Positions 47,148 through 58,250 are shown, numbered from the stretch's first letter. The stretch is 64,000 bases of DNA from Diphasiastrum complanatum (GCA_029204225.1 CM055101.1:40343961-40407960); one strand, 5' to 3'. The notes: generated from the letters alone by a model not told the origin. Program-made: numbers and translations.

Positions 47148-47859
47148 TCAAGGGAATAGGCAATATAGGCTTCTATTTTGGGTCTGCATTTTCTCTATTA
47201 ATTCTTTGCTCCTAGTAACATCTTTTGCCATTTTCATGCCGTACAAACAAGGACGTTTAGATGTAGCACCGTGAGAGACATTATACATGTATTTCAATGT
47301 TTTCAAATCACCTGCTAAGTGCCATTCAACATTGAAGTCTCCAACTCTTGGAACATTGAAAAATCCTCCATCCATATGGTCCTTGATGATGCTAGGGTAA
47401 GATGTCCTAGAGAATATCCATGATAATATATCATGATCCTCCTTTAGTACCTGTCCAAAGAATAAATTAGACCTAGTTAAATAAGAATTAATACTATCCA
47501 TTGAATCTAATGTAATAATGAGAAAAATTATTTGAAAAGCTGCCAACCACCATATATCATTTTTGGACTGGACACTGAATCTAAAATCTCCTTGGTCCAC
47601 TACGTTTGACTACACCATTCATGAGAGTTATTCCCCTCTCCATCTTCTGCCCTTTTGAAATCTCTAACTCATCTTACTTAAGTACTATGATTATTTTACC
47701 ATTCACCTTCTCAAAGGTTATATCATAGAATGTGACCATGTATCTTAGCACGTGATTTAGATCAACAAATAAGTTGTTTGATGAATTATAAGATATTGAT
47801 ATTCCTTCAGTTTCATACACCTCCTCAATATAAAATGGGATACCAATGATCTTATGCAT
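47148..47859 (-). pseudogene. Transposase-like ORFs with GDLK and GATS..PC motifs
   Basis: Two frames (47,859-47,674 and 47,600-47,148). The downstream one has KDHMDGGFFNVPRVGDFNVE, WHLAGDLKTLKYMYNVSHGA, then TSKRPCLYG. The pattern GDLK..... (G)A(T/S)S..PC.(Y/W)C occurs, to my recollection, in large transposon-related proteins of some invertebrates and lower plants; the second cysteine is Gly here. The upstream frame (VTFYDITFEKVNGK) may be the same protein. Stops separate them. The assignment as a mobile-element protein is tentative. Confidence 0.35.
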
Positions 47860-48208
47860 ACCTATCTTTCAAGCAAGGAATTATCCTGAGCATACTGGCG
47901 AGGGCAAGACTTCAGCCACCCCATGTTGATGACGGCGGTGCTGATGATCTTATTATACTAAATAAAGATTAAAAAAATATAGATAGCATAGAAATGGTTT
48001 TGTATGGATAACAATTTCTTTTTATGTTTTGATTCAGTTTTAATCAAATTCTATTAGAGTTTGCATCTCATTCATAGAGTAGATGCTGATTTTTCTACAT
48101 TGGCAAGATTGTTGATCTTGTGATTTATTTTTAAAAATATTTGTTGTTGTTCAAAGGAGTGCTTTGTGCATTGAAATAGTTTGAAAGAGAAGATTAGGTC
48201 ATTGCTAC

Positions 48209-49116
48209 ATGGCAACATCAAGTGGAGTCATGTTGAAAGCCAATGATAGACTTACCTCAAGTAACTATTCATTGTGGAAAGTGAGTATGGAATCACTTCT
48301 TGGCATGAATGATGTTTTGGATATTGTTTTAGGTTTGGAGGAGAGACCAGCAACACAACAAGATCAAGTGAGGTATGATACCAAAAGGACTCTACACATG
48401 ATCAAGATGAATGTTACCAATGAGCTTCTTAAGGAAGTTGATAAGTGTACTTCATCAAGTGAGCCTTGGGAAGCTTTATGAGTCCAAGTCTAATTCTAGA
48501 GTGTTGACTCTAAGAAGACAAATCTTTTCTTGTTTGCAAAAGAGTGAATAAAGTCCCAACACTTAAAGTTTTGAGAGTGAAAGCATTGAATGATGAGTTA
48601 GCTTGCATTGATGAAAACATTAAGAAAGGAGAGCTTGTTCAAGTGATTCTTAATGGCTTGTTGGATGCTAATTCTTAATATTGTTCAAAGTTTAGCTATT
48701 CAAAAGACTTTGTCAAGTTTGATGGATCTTCAAGAGAACTTGATCAATGAAAAATATAGGCTTCAAGCAAGAGGTGGATCTACATTGACACTTCAAGAGG
48801 AGGCTATGTAGAGGGCACATTCAAGGGCAAAAGCAAAAGCAAGTGGTCTAAAGGGCAAGATCAAGGGGAGGCTTCTTCAAATGGAAAAAAGAAGGATAGA
48901 TCAAAGCTCAAGTGCTTCTATTGTGGCATTAAATGACACTTTGCAAGTGAGTGGTACAAGAAGAAGAGAGATCAAGGAGACAAGCAAGGTAATCTTATTC
49001 TTGATGAGGATGGTTTGGATGTTCAAGATGCAAATGATGATGCTTTTGTGATGTCTTCATGTATGCTTGCTGATGGAGATCTAGATCCATCGTGGATTGA
49101 TAGTGGAGCAAGTTCG
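48209..49116 (+). pseudogene. Ty1/copia family B gag and protease start (broken)
   Basis: ATG at 48,209 starts a capsid-type frame: LTSSNYSLWKVSMESLL, then GLEERPATQQDQ..YD.K, and SSEPWEAL, with a stop at about 48,479-48,481 and later frameshifts. A zinc knuckle is recognisable at 48,912-48,953 as C-F-Y-C-G-I-K-stop-H-F-A-S-E-W: a nonsense codon sits inside it and the last cysteine is tryptophan. The protease begins WIDSGASS and is cut at 49,116 by an inserted LTR. It is related to the minus-strand gag at 38,428-38,893 (KCFFCGKKGHFASEC). Confidence 0.85.
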
Positions 49117-49932
49117 TGTTGGTTTAGATGTTGATGCCAATTGATAAAAAAAAAATCTTATTAAAGGATCTCGGATTACTTAGAGACTGGAAATTGTGAG
49201 CTATTCTTTTGTGTTGAAACTGTCGTGAAAGAGAGATTATAGAAACGATTAGGCATCTGAGACAGCCATGCAATCCTCTAAGGTTGATAACCTTATATGA
49301 AGAGAATGTAGAAATAGTCGTTTGATCTCTGTTGGAGTATCCACATGCATCTACTCTTCAATCACTCATTTACATATATATAGCAACTGGAAGATCTTGC
49401 ATTATTCAATTTGAAATCCTATGTAAATCTGCAGACGGTCGCCTATGTGGAATCCCGTGTAAAAAAGTGTTGCATTTATCGCTTTTGTCGCTTGTGTGGA
49501 ATCTCGTGTAAAAATGCAGTGTCAAAATTTCCGCTTTTGTCGCCTGTCATGAATTGCATATAAAAATGTAGTGTCGCATTTTTTGCTTTTGTCGCCTGTC
49601 AGGAATTGCATGTAAAAATGTATTGTCACATTTTTTGCATTTTTCACGAAGCAGTGTCGCATTTCTGAAAGTGCCTGAAATGGCTGAAGGTGGAAATGGT
49701 CGCAAATCACTTAGTTGCTCATGATGGCCCGAAGGTGGAAAGGCGACAATGTCGAGTGTCAAATTTTTCACCTGTTAGAAATTGCAAAGAAAAATGTAGA
49801 CTGTTGCGACAAACAGTTCAAGTATGCAGACTATTGAAAAACATTTCATTTTTTGCAGGTTTCATTTGAGAGAGTAAAATTGAGAGAAGGAGGGAGGGTT
49901 ACGGAGAGTAGGAGTAAGATAAAACTCCAACA
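49117..49932 (-). repeat. LTR of a third copia family (816 bp)
   Basis: On the minus strand it starts TGTTGGAGTTTTATC after the polypurine tract GGGGGGAG and ends ...CTAAACCAACA at 49,117, so the termini TGTTGG/CCAACA are perfectly inverted. Its end coincides with the break in the family B protease. A TATATATA sequence near 49,372-49,383 lies in promoter position, and a 52-bp tandem array (49,431-49,640) lies inside. It is the 3' LTR of the pol remnant at 49,950-50,700. Confidence 0.85.
49431..49640. repeat. 52-bp tandem repeat within the LTR
   Basis: Four units, with GCTTTTGTCGC(C/T)TGT at 49,481, 49,533 and 49,585 (exact 52-bp spacing), a diverged unit before and a partial one at 49,637. 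Each has G(T/C)GTAAAAATG and GTGTC(G/A)CATTTTTT-like parts. Confidence 0.85.
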
Positions 49933-49949
49933 CTCCCCCCTTAAGCTTA

Positions 49950-50700
49950 CTGCTATGAATCTGAACTGCAATTGAGATTTATCATATCTACTAAAGTAAA
50001 ATGTTTATCTCTAGACAATGACTTTGACAAAATATCAGCCAACATACTGTCTATATGACAGTAACTTAGTACAACATCTTTATTCTGAACTTTCTCTCTA
50101 AGAAAATGGAACTAAACTTCTATATGCTTAGTTCTATTATGAGTTCATGGGTTCAGAGATAGAACTATGCAGTTCTGATTGTCGCACTGGAGTATGGTTG
50201 GACCGATCTGTGGGAATTGCAGATCCTGTAGTAGCCTTCTAAGTCAAATTATCTCCCTAATGTAGCTGCAACATATTTGGATTCTGTAGAGGACAATGAA
50301 ATGCATTTCTGCTTTCTGCTGTTCCATGAAATGGGTCCTCCTGCAAGGAAACAAATGTATCCCGATGTGGCTTTGGTATCCATGTCTCCTACCCAATCTG
50401 AATCTGAATATGTGATCAATGTGAGTGCAGCTTGTGGTTGAACAGTCATGGGTCTGGGCCCATCGATGGTGAGTGGATCTGTTGGAACAAACTCCTGCAT
50501 TTGAACATTCGTAGGTCGATGCCTATTGATGGAGAATGGATCTGCTGTGACAAACTCCTGTATTGGTTGTTGTGGATTGTAGCTGGCTGTGAACTGATGG
50601 TGCACGCCACATGATGATAAGTTTCATTTGATAGGTACTCTCCTCCTGAATCAGACCGTAGGGCCTTGATTCTCTGACCAGTCTAATTCTCAACTGCATA
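49950..50700 (-). pseudogene. Ty1/copia pol remnant (integrase scrap, RNase H)
   Basis: From high to low: IKALRSDSGGEYLSNE, the integrase second-Asp segment (about 50,690-50,620), a jump to a linker with two tandem 21-codon copies (QEFV.(A/T)DP..I...RP), then YSDSDWVGDMDTKATSGYIC, ISWNSRKQKCISLSSTESKYVA (copia RNase H) and, after stops, SMLADILSKSL and the tail. The RT is completely deleted. Ends at a polypurine tract before the LTR at 49,932. Confidence 0.8.
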
Positions 50701-51633
50701 ATCGTGACTCAGGATGTATAAATTTTCTTCTCTGTGTGCAAAGAGGATTTCATTGGAGTTCCCATAAAAAATAGTACATCTGCTAGCAGTAAACAAAGCT
50801 CTATAGCCTTGATCAGTGTCGCACACGATCCTCCCTTGAGCTCCTCTCCATCTCCTTCTTCCTCCTCTTTGTTATGGCCTCCTTGCTGGATATGGCCGCC
50901 CTACTAAGAATTGGTTCTAGCTCCTTCTGTGATCCACGACCATTTGCGGCCTTCTGACATCCTCCTACCAGTGCTAGGGCACCCCTCTACAGCCTTTCAC
51001 AGATTCTGAAAACATCCTCCATAATGAGAGAATTGTGATTTTCCACCTGTAAACCCTAGCAGACCCTTTCCATAGCTTCTAAGAAGAAGGTACAATTGCT
51101 CCTCTCCTACTTCTTGGCTATCCCTGACAGTTTACCATAAGCTTGGCCTCTACTATAAGATACTGGGTAGCAATTTACAGTGTCCACTTTTGTCAAGCAG
51201 AGAGAAAGATCCGCAGCTTTACGTTTTCCATCAACTAGCCGCTTTTTGCCAATTCCCAGAATTGCTTATTCCTCCTCCCACTGTAAATGGATGTCAAAAT
51301 TCTCTCATGACTAAAAAACCACTATCCTGTCTTTCCTAACGATCTAATCCACTCAGCAATCACTGAACTATTGAGAGAGTTTTGGCCAGCTTTCCTAAAA
51401 GCCGTTATGAAGCCGTTTTGAGCAATTTTTAATTCTCCTCGGAATTCACCTACGACGATCGTTCTGATCTTCCCCAAAGCTCCGATTGAAGGAGCTTTGT
51501 TGTCTCCTGCCATCCGGACTGCCTATACCCCGTATGGAGTCCTCTCTCCTGAGATGCTCTGAGTGCTATTTCTCCTGGTGAAAGATGCTATTCCATAGCT
51601 TCACCGGATCGTGCATACCTGCAGCACCTTGAC
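50701..51633 (-). pseudogene. Copia internal region, 5' part (largely decayed)
   Basis: Between a PBS at 51,634-51,645 and the integrase scrap. A 63-codon frame (51,513-51,322) begins MAGDNKAPSIGALGKIRTIV about 120 bp after the PBS and could be a gag start. Near 50,840-50,710 the translation DTDQGYRALFTASRCTIFYG...ENLYILSHD resembles the GAG-pre-integrase segment of copia. The intervening 800 bp is unassigned. It is unclear whether this belongs to the same element as 49,950-50,700, since the flanking LTRs differ. Confidence 0.45.
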
Positions 51634-51645
51634 GCTTTGATACCA
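51634..51645 (-). other. Primer-binding site variant
   Basis: Minus-strand TGGTATCAAAGC: the initiator-Met-tRNA type PBS TGGTATCAGAGC with one changed base. It lies three bases from the probable LTR end at 51,649. Confidence 0.7.
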
Positions 51646-51648
51646 AGT

Positions 51649-52068
51649 TGAAATTTTGTTAGGATCTAGTGCAGTATGCAAATCACATCACACAATCACC
51701 ATAGCCACTCCTCACAAGATCTCAAAGATGGCACAACAAAAGTTATTAGATTACAAAGAAACACTGTACATATAGAGTATTCACAAACTGCATGAAAAGG
51801 CAGGTGTCCTAAAACTGGCCTACCACCTGTCAAACTAAGGTCGGGCCCAATATGGCCAAATTCGATCGACAAACTTGGGACATGCCCCCAAGTATAGCAA
51901 GTACTGTAAATAACTTTGTAGGCTAATTCTTCCTATGTGTGGCTACCCAGCTAACCCAAGTAGCTGTCTACGGGATCAATGCCCGATCAATATATCCTAA
52001 CGGGTCACGTCCCGATCACAACCATATACAGTAAACCAAATAAACTGTACAATAATTACATCATCACA
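51649..52068 (-). repeat. Probable 5' LTR next to the PBS (about 420 bp)
   Basis: On the minus strand it would begin TGTGATGATGTAATT at 52,068 and end AAAATTTCA at 51,649. The inner end is fixed by the PBS; the outer end is inferred from a TG start. It does not resemble the 49,117-49,932 LTR, so either two elements recombined or one boundary is mis-set. Confidence 0.45.
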
Positions 52069-53090
52069 TTTAGAGCTTTCATAAAATGTATATCATATTA
52101 ACTCTGATTTCTAACTGAATCGGGTTGGAAGAATATTCTTGAAATCTAGTAATTTCCTTTGTGAAAAAAATTCAGAATGTTTCTTATATTTCCTAGGTGT
52201 ATGTTGTGCATATACTCCAATATCTTTTAATGATTATGATTTTGAAATCCTGTAAATTATGATTAAATGTTATGATTGAGAAATCATAAATGGATACTTA
52301 GTGGACATTAGAAGATTATATGAGAATATGATGATTCTTAAGATAGTGAGTAATTCTTGATTAATTGGAAAAGTTAAGGATTGAGATGTGTTATTTGAAC
52401 TCTAAATTTCTTTACTTTTGTACTTACTTGAGATTTGTGGATCTCACAGGCATGTTCTTTAAGTAATTTGTTTACTTATAAAAAATTGCTTATTTTAGTG
52501 GATGAAATTCTACTATAGATTGTAGTTAAGAAATGCTTGTGTACTATTTTCAACCTAAATCTCTGGTTAATCAGGAGATGGACAAGTCTACCAAGATTGA
52601 GGTTGTTATTTTCTTGCCTATGTTGCTAGGGATAAGTGCACTTAACTCAAGAGAGTACCTGGAGTACTCAGGACTGAGTTAAAGTCATTTTTATCTTGAT
52701 GGATCTCCTAAGAGATTTTGGTAGGATGAGTTTTGTACCTTAGTTTCTGAAATTTTTTTGAATGTATTTGTACCAAGAAGCATTTATGAAAGGTCTACAA
52801 GTAATTGTGGATAGTCTTGGACTACAATGGTTTGGATCTTTAACTTTTGAACATTGATAACCAATGGATGGTGACATTTCACCCACAGATTCATGTAAAT
52901 TGAGGTTACATGAACCTGATGTTACTAGATTGGAGAGAATCAGGCCCAATTGGAAAATATCTCTCTTAGCAAGGTCAATATTGTACTTCAGTGCAGAGAT
53001 ATATAATTTGAGCATTATTCCATCTCTAAGTACTTATTTGATATTGAAGTCAGGCTAAGGATTGATTTTCAGGGTAAAAGTGAAAGTTAA
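52069..53090. other. AT-rich, probably decayed retroelement
   Basis: Position and composition suggest eroded pol of the chromovirus whose 3' end follows at 53,091. No motif is clear enough to call. Confidence 0.35.
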
Positions 53091-53402
53091 ATGATTAATT
53101 TGTTAGCTTTAGAACTTAATCTTCAGGTTTGGTTGACTGCTCTTCATGTGTATCATGTAAATTTAGTTTATATGATGATGACAATTAGATGTATTGAAGA
53201 TGTTACCCATTTGGAGGACTTATCGCTCAATGTACCTTTGGACCCTGATAGAGTACTCAGAATCAGAGATGAACAATTGAGACATCGTTCTATCTCTGAG
53301 TGCTTGCTTAGGTTGGTTGGTCAAATTGAGGATAATGATTCATGGGAAAGAGTTAAAAAATTGGATCTTCCCTAGTTACTCGTTCTGAGGACAGAATTGG
53401 TT
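53091..53402 (+). pseudogene. Chromovirus 3' end with degenerate chromodomain
   Basis: The frame contains LDPDRVLRIRDEQLRHRS.SE, LLR.VGQIEDNDSWE and ends KLDLP. It aligns with the chromodomain of the element at 28,936 (EPEKILDTRTKRLRNR..TEHLVRWRG.....SWE), but the aromatic residues expected to bind methylated histone are not conserved. It is followed by the same polypurine tract. Confidence 0.65.
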
Positions 53403-53416
53403 TAAGGGGGGAAGAA
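53403..53416 (+). other. Polypurine tract
   Basis: TAAGGGGGGAAGAA immediately before TGTTACGTCC. Identical in layout to the tract of the minus-strand chromovirus at 28,908. Confidence 0.8.
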
Positions 53417-54350
53417 TGTTACGTCCATGTCCAATATGTGGGATTCGGAATAAGTCCTGACATGGATGGCCGGTCACTCCAGTGTATATGGTTATTAGTT
53501 ATGCCTCGTCATTCTGGGCTTGGCCTGTAAAGATAATTAATAATCATATGAGGGCCCAGACCTATAATTGGACGTAGGAGCACTTGCATGGTTTTTAACT
53601 GCTATAATACAAGAATTGAAGATTAATAGCTTAATATAGGCTGCATGGGGATCCTTTGGAGAATAGGCTCTCTTTGGAGAGAGAATATTTGCCATGGAAA
53701 CTCGCCCATCTCCCTATTGGAATTTCAGATTCTTGAGCCATGTTTCCTCTCCTCTCTTACATTCATTCACCATGGCATGGGGGTGAAGTGGTTAGGGTAT
53801 TGACTAGCCATTTCCAGTTGGTTGAGTGGTTTTGCTCCACAAGTGTCCTTTTGGTTGTTTTGCAATTTCGATCTTCATTAGGTGATCCTTACAATTTTGA
53901 TATGTGAATTTCGCATTGTGGGTGTGTACGCCGATGGTGGCAAGAAATTAGATCCCCCCAAATGCTAGCCAATTGGCCGTTTGGGGTTTGGTGTTTTGGG
54001 CGGATCGAGGGGGGGGGGGGGGCACTTGGGGTGGGTGGAGCACATGTATGCTCATCAATAGTATTTTTTGGGGCAATTTGACAAGTGGGAGGGAACGTGT
54101 TGGGTGGGTGTAGTGTGGATGTTCTTGCCCATGTTTTGAAGGGGTGGTTTGGACATGAAGTAGGTTAGGTGGGTTAACTGGCCGAGGGGGAATGGGTGGG
54201 TGGGTTCTTGCCCTTTCTCTAACCATGCCATTTATATTCTCTCTAAGGTCCTTCCATGTTGTCTTCCCCTATAAATCATCACACTTTCCTCATATTAAAA
54301 TCTCGTATTCACTCCTTGTGAGACATTGAGATAGGTATTTTTTAAAACTT
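53417..54350 (+). repeat. Chromovirus LTR (right end uncertain)
   Basis: Starts TGTTACGTCCATG after the polypurine tract. Shared motifs with the 28.9-kb LTR include AATTAAT and GGGCCC. A CCCCTATAAATCATC TATA-type sequence lies at about 54,267-54,280, so the promoter should be within the LTR. It also contains a G14 run at 54,009-54,022. The right end is probably near the CT tract but was not pinned. Confidence 0.55.
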
Positions 54351-54352
54351 GT

Positions 54353-54358
<6 letters not shown>

Positions 54359-54419
<61 letters not shown>

Positions 54420-54432
54420 CCCCCCCCCCCCC
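54359..54432. repeat. (CT)n followed by a C tract
   Basis: About 29 CT dinucleotides followed by about 16 cytosines. A homopurine/homopyrimidine mirror-type tract capable in principle of triplex formation. Confidence 0.95.
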
Positions 54433-54556
54433 ACCCACCTATTTCACACAACATGGCAGAAGGGGGTTACGTTTTGGGCAGGGCCCATAAGTAGTCCCTC
54501 CCTCAACTTTCATTTTTTTAGTGGAAGGGCATATTTTGAAGGCCTTGTGTGTTTGC

Positions 54557-54634
54557 ATGTGTGTGTGTGTGTGTGTGTGTGCGTGCGTGCGCGCGCGCGC
54601 GCGCGTGTGTGTGCGTGTGTGTGTTGGGGGGGGG
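54557..54634. repeat. Alternating (TG)n(CG)n(TG)n and G run
   Basis: About 68 bp of alternating purine/pyrimidine (TG, then GCGCGC, then TG) ending in nine Gs. The central GCGCGCGCGCGC is a textbook left-handed-DNA-prone sequence. Confidence 0.95.
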
Positions 54635-54639
54635 TTTGG

Positions 54640-57090
54640 GAGAATAAAGACATGTCCTTTTTCAAGGACTTTTTTTGTTGACAGAGGAAGGGGGGCACCC
54701 CCTTAATCCTCTCAGGCCCCACATCAAAAAATGAACCTATTATTCCCGTATTTTAATAATTAAGGAGGCAAGATGGTAGGGGCCCCTCAACTCATGTGTG
54801 ATCATTCATTTTTTAGCCCATACATTAAAATTTTGGGCACCATCATGTTGTCCTTGATGGCCAACTTGACATTGGTTGTTCATAAAAATTTTAAAGTTGG
54901 AGTAACACCATTTTGCCTAAGCATAACGTGCATTGTGACACTAAGCGTCCTCAAAATTATAAAAATTGTTTTGACCTATTTAATGTTTATTAAAAAGGGG
55001 AGGGACCTCGAAGGAGGAGTTAAAAGTTTCTCTTTTCGACTGACTGGGGGTGAGTGATTTGTGGGAAAGGTGGGTAAAAAGAAACTCTTTCAACCCTTCT
55101 CTTGTTATTTGGAGAGACGAGCTTAAGATGATGTGCTTTTTTATTGTTGGGGCTCCATTTTCAACCACCATAGACACAAAAAAAAATGTGCTCAACAAAT
55201 TGCATGGAGGCAAGGGGGGGGGGGGAAAGCTTTCTTTTTTCATTTAAACACAGACCTTGTGCTGATTTTTGGGCGGAGGGTAGGCAGAAGTGGAACTGTA
55301 CCCAGTTCACCAGATTATTTGCAAATATCATGGCCTGCAAGGGAACAATCTGCCCAAACTGGACAGGTCTTGCCACAATAGGTCGTGCAACTGCTCAGTA
55401 CACTGCCTATGCTACTGAAAACCATATCAAATGTCTATTGCAACGGCCCGTGTTGCTGCAAGCTACATAAATGTCTGCTTATTACTTTTTTTTTCACATT
55501 AAAAAAAAATAGCAAGGGCAGTTTGTGCCACAAATTACAATAGGCAATGGTCGTTGTGCTATTTATGCACACAAGAGGAACTACCTACGTGCGTAGTTTT
55601 GAACTTTCCAATTTACAAACGAAAGCCCAACAGGCGGTCATGCAGACGTGACAGCTACACACAAGATAATTTTAAAGCAACGAAAGAGTTTTATATTACA
55701 TAGATAGAGTTGCCAAAGGAAGCGCAAGAACTTTCTCTCGATTCAAGCTTTCTCAAGAAGTTCCCAAAAGGGAAAAAAGTGCACTAAAGCCTCAAGCTTT
55801 TCGATGTACCAGAAATTACATCTAAAAAGATGTACAACAAAGATATTTAAGGCTTGTATAGGATAAACCGTAATGTGTAGAGAAACAACTATTATCTGAC
55901 TTTCAGAGAAAACAATTCACAACTGTAATAGATTAATGTTTTTTGATTATTTAGCAGATCCCCCTCCTATTGCGATCCCGGTTAATATCCACCAAATATG
56001 CTGAAATAGCAAAGTTCAAATAAGAAGAGGTAGGAAAAAGCAAGATTCTCAAAATCTGCCTCAAATATGAAAAGTTGTCCAAAGAGGCAAATCTTAGTGA
56101 AATTTATTCGTGTTCCACTCCTCTGCAACGACACATTGAACATAGTCAGCCTTGCCAATGAGGCGAACATGTCCCGTCCAGATTTTGCTGACTCCATCGT
56201 CTTCCTTTTCCCCTAAGAAAGGAGAATATGGTCGATATTAGCATTGCATTGTCTAGAGCGAGAGAATATGCGCGAGTCACGTAAACATATATGTGCAATG
56301 TTGATGATGATCAAGGATGGTGGAGAAAAATGACGACCAAAATTCCCTAGATCCTCTTAGCGCAGGCCTTGGATCACTATGTTACAGTGCATGGAGGCAA
56401 ACATCTAGCTAAATTTGCTTGCGATCTTGTTGGAAGCTCAAAGGCCTAGCAAACCTGCTTGCGATCCAACCCTTCATGGCCTTTAACCTCTGTATTTCTT
56501 TGCACAATACTCTTCTGATATTTGGGTCTGGTCTGTGAGAAATTGTACCTATACTGTGGGGTCTTTTGTTAAGAGCAGAATGGCTTCCAGTGCAAATGGT
56601 GACAACTTCACTTTCTCCCTTCTGTTGCATCATTGCTATAGAGATTGTTTTGGACCCAGCTGCATGCTGCTGATGGGCTGATCAGACACATCTCTCAGAG
56701 TCTGGGGGTTTCTATGATAGGGAAAGGGTTTTAGTTGATGTGGGTCTCGTTTGTGCCTGGGTGAAAGATGGAAGAGGTGCTCTTGCTAGAAGCCCTCGAT
56801 TTAATATCAGTTTTCTCAGCATCTGGTAGAACATCCCTAAAAAAGTCCAAACCAATATCCTTTGCATTCAACAAATCCTACCAAATCGAAAAATCAGACC
56901 AAAGCTCTGAAATGCAAAAGCGTAATCAAATCAAATGAAAAATAAAAATCAATGTAAACAAGCATAGATTGTATGTTCCAGGACATGAAATCGAGTAAGA
57001 TAAATCAAGCGGCGTAAACTGGCTGATCCAAATGGCTTCACGTCGACAGAACTGGACCTTACCATCGTGTCTTCAAATTGGTGAAACAAA
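54640..57090. other. No supported gene
   Basis: Short frames only. A minus-strand stretch at about 56,100-56,215 reads GVSKIWTGHVRLIGKADYVQ followed by CVVAEEWN and a stop, which looks protein-like and could be the C-terminal exon or remnant of something, but I do not recognise it. G runs occur at 55,217-55,226. Confidence 0.3.
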
Positions 57091-57133
<43 letters not shown>

Positions 57134-57135
57134 GA
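57091..57135. repeat. (GA)n/(GATA)n-like microsatellite
   Basis: GA repeats followed by several GATAGA units. Confidence 0.9.
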
Positions 57136-57271
57136 TGGATCTTGGAAGGAGGATCGTGAGAGAGGAGAGGGAGAGGGGGAGGATAGGTAGGTTTGAATTA
57201 GGACATGGGGAGAGGATGTATGCATCGTGCATGCATATGAAAATTTTAGTTTTTTTCTTTTGAAAAAGTAC

Positions 57272-57325
57272 ATGGGGTAGGAGGATGCACCCATGCAACC
57301 ATGGGTGCATCATCCTACCCCATGC
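57272..57325. repeat. Inverted repeat, 25-bp arms with 4-base loop
   Basis: Arms 57,272-57,296 and 57,301-57,325 pair except for one mismatch (AGGAGGATG against AGGATGATG); loop CAAC. It lies at the downstream edge of the LINE fragment. Confidence 0.85.
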
Positions 57326-57808
57326 ATAGGCACAAATGTGGCACGCAAAGGGGAGAGGAGGCAGCCCTGCCGAATTCCACATGTAGGGAAGAAGGGGGCG
57401 GAGAGACAATTGTTAAAAAGGATAGTAAAAGAATAAGAAGAGTATAGGCATGCACAAACTTGGAGAAAGAAGTGGGAAGAACATAGCATGACAACATAGA
57501 GAAAGATGCAAGGCCATGGCCTTGGCCAAGAGCTTGTAGGAGGTATTGAGCATGGTGAGGGGGCGAAAATAAAAAAGGGCAAGGGGAAGATATTTTTTAG
57601 GAATAAGTTTGATCAAGACTTCAAAGACCTCTTGCAACAAAGAAGCAATGGAAAAAGCTTGGAGGGCTAGATGGAGAAGAGAAGGGCCCAGTTGCGACCA
57701 GAGTTTGATGAAAAACTCGAGGATCACTCCATCAGGGCCAGGAGTTTTGCCAAGGGGAAGGGAGAGGAGAGCAGCATGCAATTCTTGAAGAGTTCTAGAA
57801 GGGCGCAT
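57310..57808 (-). pseudogene. L1-like LINE reverse transcriptase fragment
   Basis: From high to low: LQELHAALLSLPLGKTPGPDG, FFIKLWSQLGP, L.KLIPKK, ALFYFRPLTMLNTSYKLLAKA (RT core blocks), then, after frameshifts, ..SAPFFPTCGIRQGCLLSPL, the next conserved RT block. The catalytic FADD block and everything beyond are absent, as are the endonuclease and target-site tails. A non-LTR retrotransposon remnant. Confidence 0.85.
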
Positions 57809-58185
57809 CTAGCATAGCAAAAGTGCGAGTAGAGACAAGAACGAACCGAACTATCTATTTTTATTAGACATATTACATCTAGATATCATGGGGTAAGAGG
57901 ATTAAGAAAGGACAACGTGGCAATCTGCGAGTCTTCGAGAGATCTAGTGATACTCTCATCTCGATCTATCCTTGGAATCTGTTGAGTCAACCACTCACGT
58001 ATAATTCATACATCTATTAGGAGATGACAATGGTGCATTGCTTAAGACATCACATATGTGTGTATTGGATTAGAGATTGTATCCAAGTGGCTCTCTGTTG
58101 GTGGGTGGCTAAAAAATGGCTTGGAGGTGACCTTGACCTTCCATAGGTAACGTTAGATTAAAAAAAAGGAAGAGAGAATAAAGAT

Positions 58186-58250
<65 letters not shown>

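Noticed and set aside
53776-53860. Possible second tRNA-like A/B-box pair (GTGGTTAGGGTATTG and GGTTTTGCTCC)
   Set aside because: Spacing and B box are poor and it lies inside an LTR. Not convincing as tRNA or SINE.
54349-54722. Reading frames through CT, TG and CG repeats
   Set aside because: Simple-sequence translation only.
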